Shown piece by piece: positions 1-8,075 of a stretch of 47,270 nt of DNA. A program made the translations under genes and the position numbers. This DNA comes from Acinetobacter geminorum (lineage in GTDB: Bacteria; Pseudomonadota; Gammaproteobacteria; Pseudomonadales; Moraxellaceae): positions 1 through 47,270 of the forward strand of contig NZ_JABELE010000021.1 of NCBI RefSeq assembly GCF_013009345.1, read 5' to 3'. Every line of letters starts with the position of its first letter. The stretch's first letter is position 1. Below the pieces are notes generated by a model. It saw only the letters and a list, made by a program, of their open reading frames with translations. It made no database searches and was not told the origin of the DNA.

Positions 1-43
1 TGTGAAGTACCTTTTGTAATTATCCTCTGAAGGATAAATGAAA

Positions 44-58
44 ATTAAGTACTTACAC
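44..58. promoter_or_regulatory. degenerate copy of the dispersed AGTAAG-YG-CTTACT palindrome
   Basis: The sequence ATTAAGTACTTACAC matches the right half-site of the phage-wide palindrome and most of the left half. It overlaps the stop codon of the leftward gene ending at 53, so it could serve a gene beyond the window edge. With several mismatches it may be chance. Confidence 0.35.
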
Positions 59-958
59 AAAATTTAGAACAGTCCCTTTTTTGGCTTTGACGAGCGTTGT
101 GTAATAACCGTCCGCTACTGCTAATTCATTATCTTTAATTGCAGCTTTCACATATTGGGCCGTCTCGCCTTCAAGAAGTTTTCCTTTCTTTTCCTCTTCC
201 CAAGTTGGGCAGTCAGCCACGACCATAAATCGCATCTTTTTACCCAAACGAATATCTGGATGAACCTGTCCAGCAAGGTCGCAACCGTTACATTGCTTGC
301 AATCGCGCATATGCTCGACCAACGAAGCTCGCAGGAATGGCTCTGAGGTATCTGTGTATCTATCTGCTTTTACAGAATCAATAATTAATCCTGGTAATAG
401 CCTCATTTGATCCTTTCGTCGTGAGAGGTCTTTCGCTGAAGGCTCACTAGGTTCAATGCTTGCAAACGCCCCAATTGGACCACTTAACGCACGTAACATT
501 GGCAACATTAAATGTTGCGTAATTTCTTCATCAGAAGCTTTTTCCTTTACAAGTTTTTGGTATTTATCGTCAATCAATTCATCAATGAAAAATTGGCTCG
601 CATTTTTCATATTGATATTTGAACCGCGATATTTTTCAGCCATGCAACGTTCTACACGCGCTTCTTCTAACAATGAAGTTAAAGTCTTTACCTCTTCAGA
701 TCCTTTTAGCTTGAGAGAAAAATCGGTAAAAAGATACTTCGCTACCTCTTGATCAAGAAAACCTTGAACCGCATCAATCAGCGAATCTGGTGAATTGTCC
801 GGAAGATATGGAAGGTTAATTCGCACAGGTTTGCCTGTCTTTGGATCCTTATGCACACCTGCCTCAATGCCTTCTTGTGTTACTGCAATATCAGAGTTAG
901 TCAGTGCTTGGGTAACGACAACAATTGCTTGTCTTAAAATATGTATGCGCTCATTCAT
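53..958 (-). CDS. CobT-like N-terminus joined to truncated uracil-DNA-glycosylase-like C-terminus
   Basis: A 301-residue protein of two parts. Residues 1-85 resemble the N-terminus of phage CobT/VWA-type proteins, which carry an INLPYLPD stretch followed by an HExxH-like helix; here that helix reads DQEVAKYLFTDF and lacks the histidines. From about residue 218 there is a C-x2-C-x2-C cluster, then a VVADCPTWEEEKKG stretch and a YYTTLVKAKKG stretch, the order seen at the start of family 4/5 uracil-DNA glycosylases. The later glycosylase motifs are absent because the frame stops at 53. It may be a deletion fusion of two phage genes or a divergent stand-alone protein. The family assignments are from pattern memory and moderately uncertain; the reading frame itself is solid. 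A palindromic operator lies about 60 bases upstream of the start. Confidence 0.6.
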   Translation of the reverse strand: MNERIHILRQAIVVVTQALTNSDIAVTQEGIEAGVHKDPKTGKPVRINLPYLPDNSPDSLIDAVQGFLDQEVAKYLFTDFSLKLKGSEEVKTLTSLLEEARVERCMAEKYRGSNINMKNASQFFIDELIDDKYQKLVKEKASDEEITQHLMLPMLRALSGPIGAFASIEPSEPSAKDLSRRKDQMRLLPGLIIDSVKADRYTDTSEPFLRASLVEHMRDCKQCNGCDLAGQVHPDIRLGKKMRFMVVADCPTWEEEKKGKLLEGETAQYVKAAIKDNELAVADGYYTTLVKAKKGTVLNFV

Positions 959-1015
959 TGAAAAATCTCAATCTGAAAAAGTCATTATTGGATGTCTATA
1001 TACAGACCTGACAGC

Positions 1016-1039
1016 ATATTAACAAGTGCTTACTAATAT
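1016..1039. promoter_or_regulatory. dispersed palindrome upstream of the CobT/UDG-like gene
   Basis: The right arm CTTACTAATAT is a perfect match to the consensus and the left arm ATATTAACAAG has two mismatches, around a central TG. It lies upstream of the leftward gene that starts at 958, as expected for an operator. Confidence 0.65.
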
Positions 1040-1118
1040 TAAAAAGCATTATAAAAATATTTATTGAAAAATAAAGAGTGAAATTGGGGAGATTTTGAGT
1101 TTTAATAGAGGGTTTATT

Positions 1119-1168
1119 TTGACCGTGGCCAGCATCAAACCTTGGACACTAACCACAGAGAAGGGTCA
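1119..1168 (-). other. long imperfect inverted repeat after the 64-aa gene
   Basis: TTGACC near 1119 pairs with GGTCAA near 1168, and GTGG/CCAC pair inside them. On the leftward strand this follows the small gene ending at 1199, so it may be a structured 3' end or a weak terminator. No strong U-run follows. Confidence 0.3.
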
Positions 1169-1198
1169 AGTGAGGGATTTTTAATTATTTAGGTAGAC

Positions 1199-1393
1199 TC
1201 ATAAGACTATATAGCTAAGTTTAATAAACAAATTTTCGCCAAGTGCATTGTTAATCACAAGGAAATCACCGCATTCCTCATTTTTTCCTTTAATTACATT
1301 AATTTGATTTCCCTCAAAGATCAGTTCAGAACCCTGCTCTGCCAAGAAATCTGCTACGGTTTCAGGCGTAATAACTTCAACACTTTTCGACAT
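1199..1393 (-). CDS. small acidic protein of unknown function (64 aa)
   Basis: The frame starts with ATG at 1393 preceded by a good Shine-Dalgarno (AGGAG, 7 bases away), which is why I accept it as real. The product is mildly acidic, has no membrane segment, and has a hydrophobic C-terminus (LFIKLSYIVL). I recognise no family. It stands alone, transcribed toward the CobT/UDG-like gene and away from the XRE regulator, with a possible hairpin downstream. Confidence 0.55.
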   Translation of the reverse strand: MSKSVEVITPETVADFLAEQGSELIFEGNQINVIKGKNEECGDFLVINNALGENLFIKLSYIVL

Positions 1394-1814
1394 TTTTTAC
1401 TCCTATACTCTAACTATCATACTTTTTTGACAAATAATTGGCTTGAATGAGGCTTATACTTCCTCTTGGTATCAGTCGATACGTTGTCATTATAGTATGA
1501 TTGTCTGCATCAGCTAACAAATTGCCTGTACTTAAAATGAGCATCTACTCACCTATAGTCTGACCATTAGTTTAACCCAAAAATAAGAAAATATTAATCA
1601 ATGCTTACTTACTAAATTTTTCCGTTAATTGTGACCGATGTCATGTTATCCAATCCTATACAAATCTGTACTTTTCTTGAACTTGGGTAAATCAGCACTT
1701 ACTGATATACTTTACCTAAACCGCAAATATTTTAAGTCTATAATGTTGTATCGAGGATACATTCCGACATTATGACTTTATATCTATTAAGAATATTCTA
1801 AGGAAAACGTTACT
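1394..1814. promoter_or_regulatory. divergent control region of the XRE regulator
   Basis: A 421-base gene-free region between divergent genes. It holds TATAAT at 1739-1744, the inverted repeats GTATC-N4-GATAC (1469-1482) and GTATC-N3-GATAC (1748-1760), and two degenerate copies of the phage palindrome (about 1594-1612 and 1688-1706). An ACTTGGGT octamer sits at 1681-1688. The second GTATC repeat lies just downstream of the -10 box, a normal place for an autoregulatory operator. No -35 box of good quality is visible. Confidence 0.5.
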
Positions 1815-2234
1815 ATGAAATCAGCAGCTACTAACACCAAACGCAAACTAACTGTCGCCCAATATCTCGACGCTCAACTAAATGCATCGGATCTGAATCA
1901 GTCGCAATTGGCAGAGATTATGGGTATCAATCAAAACATGGTTAGCTTCATTGTTCGTGGTAAAAGCAAATTGCCTCTTGAACGTGTGCGCGCTATGGCT
2001 GAAGCTTTAAAAATCGATGCTAAAGACCTCTTCATGCGCTGCCTAGAGGAATACATGCCTCATCTGCTTGAAGAAATGGAAGCCATGATTGAGCAACCTC
2101 TTATTACTGATGCAGAATCGAATTTAATTAAACAAATTCGCGAAGCAAATGATGGCCATAATTTTGAGTTTTTCACTAACCCTAGACAGAAAGAAGCTTT
2201 TGATGCTTTCCTAGAAACACTTAAAGTCAACTAA
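1815..2234 (+). CDS. XRE-family helix-turn-helix transcriptional regulator
   Basis: A 139-residue protein with a Cro/C1-type HTH at about residues 15-70: the QSQLAEIMGINQNMVSFIVRG stretch holds the two helices. A roughly 65-residue acidic helical tail follows and may mediate dimerisation. AAGGAAA ten bases before the ATG is the ribosome site. It is single, preceded by a TATAAT box with an inverted repeat and followed by a strong terminator. It is the best candidate in the window for the repressor that reads one of the dispersed palindromes; which one is not shown by the sequence. The tail has no LexA/C1 peptidase motif, so it is unlikely to be self-cleaving. Confidence 0.85.
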   Translation: MKSAATNTKRKLTVAQYLDAQLNASDLNQSQLAEIMGINQNMVSFIVRGKSKLPLERVRAMAEALKIDAKDLFMRCLEEYMPHLLEEMEAMIEQPLITDAESNLIKQIREANDGHNFEFFTNPRQKEAFDAFLETLKVN

Positions 2235-2252
2235 TCTGTTTTTATTCTTACT

Positions 2253-2275
2253 GCCCGATCAAGTTCGGGCTTTTT
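2253..2275 (+). terminator. Rho-independent terminator of the XRE gene
   Basis: A GCCCGA/TCGGGC stem with a 6-base loop is followed by five T's, 18 bases after the stop codon of the regulator. Confidence 0.85.
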
Positions 2276-2356
2276 GCTATTCATACCCTTTAAATTACTG
2301 TTTTTAAATTTTTCTTTCATAACTCCTCCTAAACTTGAAAACGTTACAAAATCAAG

Positions 2357-2375
2357 ATTGGTATAGATTACCAAT
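2357..2375. promoter_or_regulatory. ATTGGTA-N5-TACCAAT inverted repeat
   Basis: A perfect 7-bp dyad in the 340-base gap between the XRE gene and the recombinase. It resembles a dimeric repressor operator; no assigned protein. Confidence 0.4.
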
Positions 2376-2478
2376 TTAAATCAAACTTTGAAATACCACT
2401 CTTAATAGAAAAGTACGTATACGACAGGATATGACGCCCTGCCTTTTTGCACCCCCAAAAAATATAATAAAATGTATC

Positions 2479-2556
2479 TTTTATTACATTTTTTATTTTT
2501 CGACATGTGGTAGACTGTTTTTATATCCTTTCCGTTTTTGGAAAAATGTAATAAAA
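2479..2556. repeat. 15-bp perfect inverted repeat flanking 48 bp before the recombinase
   Basis: TTTTATTACATTTTT at 2479-2493 is repeated in reverse complement at 2542-2556. The pair ends about 18 bases before the preferred recombinase start at 2574. It could be a recombination site for the adjacent enzyme, an operator, or a hairpin in the leader RNA. Confidence 0.6.
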
Positions 2557-2573
2557 AATTATTTGGTCGATTT

Positions 2574-3158
2574 ATGGCAAGAACAACAACTGGAAAAGCC
2601 CCATATGTGTCAGAAGATGATCTTGAGATTACTTTAGCCACTCAAACGGGCGTAAATGCATTACGGAACAAATGTGTTTTGTATTTCTCACACTTCCTTG
2701 GGCTTCGCGCTAAAGAATTATCAATGTTAAAGGTCGGCGATGTTTACGACGTGAAGAAGGGCAAGCTGAAGGATATTATTCGATTGCTCGGTAATATTAC
2801 TAAAGGCAACCGCTACCGTGAGGTATTCCTAGTCAATCCAATCGCTAGATCACTGGTAGAAGAATACATAACAAAAGAAAGACCAAAGGATCCCGACGCA
2901 CCTTTATTTTTATCGCAGAAGGGCGGTCCATTCTCACCAAATAGCATGGTGACCATGATTAATAACTGTTATAAGAAGGCTGGTATTCAAGCAACCAGCC
3001 ATTCCGGTCGACGTTCCTTTGCCACAAGGCTAATAAGAAAGGGCGGTGATATTTATTCAATTCAACAATTGATGGGGCATAGCTCAATCCTGACCACGCA
3101 AAAATATTTTGCATCGGATCCGGAATTGCTCCGCCAAGTTGCTGAAAAGTTAAATTAA
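2574..3158 (+). CDS. small tyrosine recombinase (catalytic domain only)
   Basis: A 194-residue product from ATG 2574; an in-frame ATG at 2538 would add 12 residues inside the inverted repeat and is less likely. The catalytic set is visible: Arg in GLRAKELS, HSGRR (H-x-x-R), GHSS histidine and the final tyrosine in TTQKYF. The usual N-terminal core-binding domain is absent, so the size is like FimB/FimE-type invertases and some plasmid resolvases. It probably resolves dimers of the element or inverts/excises a segment; the paired 15-bp repeats directly upstream are possible substrates. No clear Shine-Dalgarno precedes either start. Confidence 0.85.
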   Translation: MARTTTGKAPYVSEDDLEITLATQTGVNALRNKCVLYFSHFLGLRAKELSMLKVGDVYDVKKGKLKDIIRLLGNITKGNRYREVFLVNPIARSLVEEYITKERPKDPDAPLFLSQKGGPFSPNSMVTMINNCYKKAGIQATSHSGRRSFATRLIRKGGDIYSIQQLMGHSSILTTQKYFASDPELLRQVAEKLN

Positions 3159-3571
3159 AATTTCAAAAATCTAGTTTTGTGCAGCAGGCTTTGGATTTCA
3201 AAGTCTGCATATAGATAGGTTGCAGTCTCACCATTATCTAGGTAGTCATCCATTCGCTGCTCAAAATCTTTTTGGTTATAGAATTTTAATTCATTAATAT
3301 CAAAGTGGTTTTTATCAAATTCAACGGCAACGGCTTCGTTTTCATTCATGAGCTCCAGAACCTTATTGGCACCTTGAATGCCGCCAAGCATATCAATTTC
3401 ACTCTTTGCTAATTTAAATTCCTGATCATCCAACTCATCAGCAATCTTGTTTGCTTCTTCTAATGTTTTGGCACTCGTTGCATCAAAGAACACAACTTCA
3501 CCATTTGCATTCTGAATCCAAGTACCTATTTCAAAAGTTCCATCTTCTAATTGTCTGATTTGATTCTGCAT
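3155..3571 (-). CDS. unknown acidic protein (138 aa)
   Basis: The frame is convergent with the recombinase, overlapping it by four bases at the 3' ends, and divergent from parA. The N-terminal half reads like a small beta-strand domain (DGTFEIGTWIQNANGEVVFFDA) followed by helices rich in acidic residues. No signal peptide or membrane segment. No family recognised. The ribosome site is weak (AGGCTT). Confidence 0.6.
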   Translation of the reverse strand: MQNQIRQLEDGTFEIGTWIQNANGEVVFFDATSAKTLEEANKIADELDDQEFKLAKSEIDMLGGIQGANKVLELMNENEAVAVEFDKNHFDINELKFYNQKDFEQRMDDYLDNGETATYLYADFEIQSLLHKTRFLKF

Positions 3572-3658
3572 TTTAAGCCTATGAATTTATATGTAAGCAA
3601 TTAGAACTATTAAACATTTTGTTTTAGTTAAATACAATCTAATTTTTAAATTAATAAT

Positions 3659-3690
3659 CTATATAGATTTCTATATAGATTTCTACATAG
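3659..3690. repeat. tandem CTATATAGATTT repeats upstream of parA (candidate centromere)
   Basis: Two exact 12-bp direct repeats plus a partial third (CTACATAG) lie 84 bases before parA. Type Ib partition systems commonly carry such repeats upstream of parA as operator and centromere for the ribbon-helix-helix partner. Related repeats recur at 34.4-35.1, 37.26 and 37.88 kb. Confidence 0.55.
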
Positions 3691-3773
3691 CAATGAATAC
3701 AAGTTTATACATTGTTATCTAGCGCATTTACTATTACACTACGATTTTCGCCAACGTTTATGTTGAGGATTTA

Positions 3774-4451
3774 ATGAAATTATTGATCGCCAATTCAAAA
3801 GGTGGCGTCGGCAAAACAACTACGGCTACCAATTTGGCTGCATGGATTGCCAATAATGAAAAACAAGACGTAGCTCTTGTCGACCTTGACGCCAATAAAA
3901 ATTCGGTTAAATGGGGTATTTATCGTCAAGCCCAAACTTTCATAGAAAAGACCGGCTCAATCAAAACTTATCATTTGTTTGGTCAACCAGAAATTGACAA
4001 AGTCATTCCAAAAATTGAAAGTGAAACACCTAACGTAATTCTCGATTGCGGTGGTTATGACTCTTCTGGCTTCCGTGAAGCGCTGCTTTGTTCCGATGCC
4101 ATTCTTATTCCAACTCGCCCTAACCAAGCTGACGTAGAATCAACTGGGGAAATTTTGGAATTAATTGAAGAAGCAAATAATATCCGTGTAAATGAAAGGG
4201 ACCTCGATCCACTTCATGTCTACATCTATATCACTCAAGTCCCGACAAATGCACGTATCACAGCTTTAGACGATGCGCGTAATGCGTTTAAAGAAGTTGA
4301 AGATTTTGCAAAAGTTCTCGATTCCGTAAATTACGACCGTATTGCATATTCAAGAGCTTATGGCATGGGTCTGGGTGTTATTGAGTTAAATATTGGTGCC
4401 TCTAAGGCAGCAGAAGAAGTAAATGCATTGGCTGAGGAGTTGTTCAAATGA
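3774..4451 (+). CDS. parA: ParA-family partition ATPase
   Basis: A 225-residue protein that begins directly with the deviant Walker A motif KGGVGKTT (residues 9-16), as in short type Ib ParA proteins lacking an N-terminal DNA-binding domain. DLDAN (Walker A') and NVILDCGGYD (Walker B region) follow. It would drive segregation of the plasmid form with the overlapping downstream partner. GAGG eight bases before the ATG is the ribosome site. Confidence 0.92.
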   Translation: MKLLIANSKGGVGKTTTATNLAAWIANNEKQDVALVDLDANKNSVKWGIYRQAQTFIEKTGSIKTYHLFGQPEIDKVIPKIESETPNVILDCGGYDSSGFREALLCSDAILIPTRPNQADVESTGEILELIEEANNIRVNERDLDPLHVYIYITQVPTNARITALDDARNAFKEVEDFAKVLDSVNYDRIAYSRAYGMGLGVIELNIGASKAAEEVNALAEELFK

Positions 4452-4876
4452 GTGGACGTGGTGGATTATCATTAGGCAAAGCTGCAAAAGTACAAGCTGA
4501 AAATTCAAATGCATCCGATTTTACAAAGAGTGCTCCAGTACAAACTGCCACAGCAACGCCAGAAGCTAATGAAAAACCTGTAGACCTTGATAAGCTTGAT
4601 GAACTATCAGGATTAAGCAAACCTAAAGAGAAAAAGGACCGTGAAGCGCCTTGGCGTCAGGGCATTAATATTGCTCCTGAAGACTTGAAATTAATTCAAC
4701 GTCCTTTTAACAACAATATTAGCCAAGAAATGTACCTTCGTTTGAACTGGCTTAAATCTATCAGCTCCATTGGCATGGGTTCTAACAAGACCACTTTTAC
4801 AACCATGCTCAATGAAGCTTTAGAAGAATATACGGCTCGTCGAATCAAAAAACTCGGCGACAATTATGACGTCTGA
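4448..4876 (+). CDS. ParB-like partition partner with C-terminal ribbon-helix-helix-like domain
   Basis: A 142-residue protein overlapping parA by ATGA, so translationally coupled. The first 75 residues are low-complexity and polar; residues 85-140 (PFNNNISQEMYLRLNW to the helical end) look like a strand plus two helices of an RHH dimer. It is not a Spo0J-type ParB. By position and size it is the centromere-binding adaptor of a type Ib system; the likely target is the CTATATAG repeat set upstream of parA. Confidence 0.75.
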   Translation: MSGRGGLSLGKAAKVQAENSNASDFTKSAPVQTATATPEANEKPVDLDKLDELSGLSKPKEKKDREAPWRQGINIAPEDLKLIQRPFNNNISQEMYLRLNWLKSISSIGMGSNKTTFTTMLNEALEEYTARRIKKLGDNYDV

Positions 4877-5484
4877 CCAAGAAATTCAAACCATTCGTCA
4901 TAAATAATATTCTCGTATTTTAGGGCAAGCAGTTTGAAGTCAAAACCAAAGGCTTCAAACACAGCTTGCTCTAAATTTTTGAGCTTTTCATGCTCCTTTT
5001 CCTCATTTGATTCCCAAAATAAATAGTTTGTTTTGATACTCACAGGGCAATTTTTAATAATTTCTCTCGCTAGTTTTGAGTTTCTAGCTGCCACATTGGC
5101 TTGTCTAACTTCCAAGTTTGTCACTTCATCAAGGCTTAATCCTGATTCTAATGAGAACAACACAGCCTTTCTTTCAACTTCCTTCAGCTTCAATAAACCA
5201 GCAATTAGGTTGCTCACCGTAATGGAATGATCTTTTTTTAATTTAAATCGAGCAATTTTTACCGAGTTGATTTGGCGGTTATAAATAGCGTCGTTGATCT
5301 GACTAACCGCGTATTCAATTTCCTTATCAATTTGACTTTCTTCATTTTTAAACTTGAATTTAGCAATTACGGCGTTTAATTGATAATTTGTAATTCTTTC
5401 AATGTGAGTGGTCCATAATTTCGTAGTTGCCAAATCGCTATTTTTAAGTGCAGGCAAAACACCAGGAACAGATTTTAGTAGCAT
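4864..5484 (-). CDS. unknown protein, weakly recombinase-like (206 aa)
   Basis: The C-terminus overlaps the ParB-like gene tail-to-tail by 13 bases. The segment KEVERKAVLFSLESGLSLDEVTNLEV resembles the first helices of tyrosine-recombinase catalytic domains, but I see no HxxR or final tyrosine context, so it would be a non-catalytic relative if the similarity is real. The GGAG ribosome site sits in the 3' arm of the upstream terminator hairpin, with the ATG directly after its T-run. Confidence 0.5.
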   Translation of the reverse strand: MLLKSVPGVLPALKNSDLATTKLWTTHIERITNYQLNAVIAKFKFKNEESQIDKEIEYAVSQINDAIYNRQINSVKIARFKLKKDHSITVSNLIAGLLKLKEVERKAVLFSLESGLSLDEVTNLEVRQANVAARNSKLAREIIKNCPVSIKTNYLFWESNEEKEHEKLKNLEQAVFEAFGFDFKLLALKYENIIYDEWFEFLGQTS

Positions 5485-5517
5485 AAAAAAACTCCGAAAT
5501 TATTGAAATTATCGGAG
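5485..5517 (-). terminator. terminator of the ligase/gmk operon overlapping the next gene's ribosome site
   Basis: On the leftward strand CTCCGA pairs with TCGGAG across a 14-base loop and is followed by seven T's and then the ATG of the 206-aa gene. The GGAG in the 3' stem is that gene's Shine-Dalgarno. It can end the upstream operon or act as an attenuator. Confidence 0.7.
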
Positions 5518-5556
5518 CATTCTATTTTAGGAAATTTTAATTGTTCATCAAAATGC

Positions 5557-6129
5557 TTAGGCTATTTTATCTAAATGTCCTGCACGGCGCACATGATCTA
5601 AAATCGGCTCTAAGGCATCTTCAATCGTTTCATCATTCTGGATCAACATATCGTACTGGTTGATTTCGTTTATCCAATGAGATTCGACCTGAATCATGAC
5701 TTCTAAACGTTCCGCAAGTTTCTGATCTGCTCGAACAATTAAACGTTGTAGACGGCTTTTAATATCAGCGTCGACAAAAACCCCAAGATATTTAATTTCA
5801 TTTGCTTTCAGATAACGCTTAATCTTCTTATATCCATTTGGGTCGACAATAATTATGGCATTTCGATCATCTGGCAAGGTTTTGAAATTATCAATCGTTA
5901 CGCCATATTCATAATTACCATGTTTATTTGTCTCAAGGAACTGATCAGCCTTTTTCAGTGCATCAAACTCTGTTTGAGTAATAAAGTGGTAGTGCAAACC
6001 ATCAACCTCACCTTCCCGTTTCGGCCGTGATGTTGTGGTAACAATACGATTAAACCCATATTTCTCGGTCAGCGCGTCAGCAATGGTTGTTTTGCCGCTG
6101 CACGTTGTTCCAGATAACAATACAAACAT
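5557..6129 (-). CDS. guanylate kinase-like nucleotide kinase
   Basis: About 190 residues, the normal length for guanylate kinase. The P-loop is GTTCSGKT near the N-terminus, followed by the GMP-binding stretch TTTSRPKREGEVDG-HYHF and an EYGV motif. It would phosphorylate (d)GMP to supply nucleotides for phage replication. An ATG at 6135 is also in frame, but GAGG is properly spaced (7 bases) only from the ATG at 6129. The P-loop differs from the usual GPSGxGKS of host Gmk, so it is a phage version. It is the last gene before the terminator. Confidence 0.85.
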   Translation of the reverse strand: MFVLLSGTTCSGKTTIADALTEKYGFNRIVTTTSRPKREGEVDGLHYHFITQTEFDALKKADQFLETNKHGNYEYGVTIDNFKTLPDDRNAIIIVDPNGYKKIKRYLKANEIKYLGVFVDADIKSRLQRLIVRADQKLAERLEVMIQVESHWINEINQYDMLIQNDETIEDALEPILDHVRRAGHLDKIA

Positions 6130-6168
6130 CGTCATACCTCATAAGAAGAGGCGGTAGAACCGCCCCAA

Positions 6169-6630
6169 TTAATCCCGATCAATACACTTCCAACCTTGGA
6201 AACTTCCGCTTGAATAAGGGATGCAATCTGTAAATGCATAGTAATCATATTGGAAACCAATCTTACGCGATTTCTTCTGTGTAGATGAAGAAGAAACAGG
6301 CATCGGTTTAGCAGGCGTTGTAACAGGCTTCACAGAACGAATCGTACTAGGTTTTGTCACAGTCTTAACTGGACTAGAACGAAAACTTGTAGTGGTCGGA
6401 GCGCGTGTGGACGAGCTGCTGTAAGACCGCGCAAAAGATGTCGAAGGACGAGCTGAGGATACAGACGCTGCTCTCGCTACCACCGCTGCATTCGCTTTAG
6501 CTCCGCCAATGCAAAAATACCCGATAACTGTAAGAATAATGGCAAATCCAATAGTTGCGATAATTTCCCATTGTTCAGTAGAAGGACGTAAAGCTTTTTG
6601 ACGATGTAGTTTTTTAGCTTTAGATAACAT
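6169..6630 (-). CDS. single-pass membrane protein with Ser/Thr/Pro-rich linker
   Basis: A lysine/arginine-rich N-terminus is followed by one hydrophobic segment (IIATIGFAIILTVIGYFCIG), a long Ser/Thr/Ala/Pro-rich stretch, and a short conserved-looking tail with two cysteines and aromatic residues (YDYYAFTDCIPY...GWKC). It probably anchors in the inner membrane with the tail outside; two Cys could pair. GGAG is 8 bases before the ATG at 6630; the in-frame ATG at 6645 overlaps that site and is less likely. It follows the ligase gene by overlap. Function unknown. Confidence 0.65.
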   Translation of the reverse strand: MLSKAKKLHRQKALRPSTEQWEIIATIGFAIILTVIGYFCIGGAKANAAVVARAASVSSARPSTSFARSYSSSSTRAPTTTSFRSSPVKTVTKPSTIRSVKPVTTPAKPMPVSSSSTQKKSRKIGFQYDYYAFTDCIPYSSGSFQGWKCIDRD

Positions 6631-6647
6631 CAATATATACTCCATAT

Positions 6648-8063
6648 TTATGCTGTCGCTGTATTGTCAATCACCACCGCTTCACTTTCTGCCAGCTTCT
6701 TGGCAGCTTCGATAGCGTTTTTGAATTGCTCTTCAATACGTTTTAAATCATCAGCTTCCGTTTTATCGATTCGATAGCAGTCCTCAACCATACGTGGCAA
6801 ATACAACGAGTAATTCTGGTTACTGTTGGATGGGCGCATAATGGCATTTGAACGTACAGTGATAATTCGACCAATCCAGTCACTAGGGTTTGCATCAACT
6901 TCGCCACGCATTTTTTCATTCTTAATGGCGACATCCACAATGACTTGACCACATGCAGATTTACAATGCAAAGCTCCTGCTCGCCCTTGGTTCTTTGAAC
7001 CCACCTTACCCGGATTAATGCTCACAACCTCCAGCTCACAATCCGCATCAAGTTTTAATTTAACTTGGTGTTTACTTGTACCGTCTCTCCAGTGACCTTC
7101 TGGATGCTTGATTACCAGTCCCTCTTTGCCCTGCATAAGTACATTAAAAAAGTGATCGTAAGTCTCGCCCAATGAGTGAACAACATGCGTATCAATAAGC
7201 CGCACATACTTAGGCTTAAACTTGGCCAGCATCGATTTAATCAGTGCAATACGACGTTTATATGCTGCTTCAAATTTTCCTTTTGACTTAACAGAACTAA
7301 GTGGAATGAAGTCCCAAATCATATAGATCGGTTTTTCATTTTCAGCGAATGAGCCACCCTTAGTGACCGAATTCAAGATGCCATTTCCAACCTTGCGTGG
7401 CAGGACGACACCATCACGCTCGACAAGTAGTTCGCCATGATATTGGACATCTTTGATCAGCATATCCATTTCCGCAGTAAGGTCGGAAAAATGCTCCATA
7501 GGTAACGGCGTGCCCTGACGTGAGGACAAGAAGAACTTATCTTCTAAATTGGTCCCGTTGGCAAACATGCCATCAGCTTTTTCTTGCAAATAAATGCCAT
7601 CTTTCCACGGCCATGCCTTCAGCTTTACTTCACTAGGCAATGAACAGCGTTGGTATGGAAATACAGGAATCAAATCAGGCACGACTTTGTTGATCGTTGC
7701 ATCACTAAAACCTGCACGTAAATCTTTTCTTAAAATTCGAATTAGAAGCTCGCCTGACTTCTCTGATAATTGAGCCAGTTGGCTACGCAGCGCTTCGCGC
7801 GCTGCATTGCCTGTTAGTTCACGGTTATTAAGCTTAGATAGGAACTCAAGGGTATCAACCTCATCAAACATTAATTCCCCTGTTCCTGCATCTTCTGCTT
7901 TTGGCAAAATTCCAAAGACAATAAACGGGTCATATGCCAAACGCAGAACTTCTCTGAACAACCCCTTTTCTGCTTCAAAATCCATGAGTAAAGCTAGTTT
8001 TTCATTTTTTGAGCTTTCAGATGCAATTTGGTTTAAAGCCTCTAGTAACTGATCGCTATTCAT
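6648..8063 (-). CDS. ATP-dependent DNA ligase (phage type)
   Basis: A 471-residue ligase. The adenylation motif I is EKADG with lysine at about residue 162; SSRQG (motif Ia region), YMIWDF (motif III), EGLVIK (motif IV) and KLKL (motif V) follow in order, then an OB-like C-terminus. It seals nicks using ATP, unlike the NAD-dependent host LigA. About 140 N-terminal residues precede the nucleotidyl-transferase domain, as in T4-type ligases. It sits in a tight leftward operon with unknown phage genes and the guanylate kinase. Confidence 0.92.
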   Translation of the reverse strand: MNSDQLLEALNQIASESSKNEKLALLMDFEAEKGLFREVLRLAYDPFIVFGILPKAEDAGTGELMFDEVDTLEFLSKLNNRELTGNAAREALRSQLAQLSEKSGELLIRILRKDLRAGFSDATINKVVPDLIPVFPYQRCSLPSEVKLKAWPWKDGIYLQEKADGMFANGTNLEDKFFLSSRQGTPLPMEHFSDLTAEMDMLIKDVQYHGELLVERDGVVLPRKVGNGILNSVTKGGSFAENEKPIYMIWDFIPLSSVKSKGKFEAAYKRRIALIKSMLAKFKPKYVRLIDTHVVHSLGETYDHFFNVLMQGKEGLVIKHPEGHWRDGTSKHQVKLKLDADCELEVVSINPGKVGSKNQGRAGALHCKSACGQVIVDVAIKNEKMRGEVDANPSDWIGRIITVRSNAIMRPSNSNQNYSLYLPRMVEDCYRIDKTEADDLKRIEEQFKNAIEAAKKLAESEAVVIDNTATA

Positions 8064-8075
8064 TGCTACACCTTA

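Noticed and set aside
2402..2641. A 79-codon leftward frame over the recombinase start
   Set aside because: It overlaps the recombinase N-terminus and the inverted repeats, has no ribosome site and no recognisable content.
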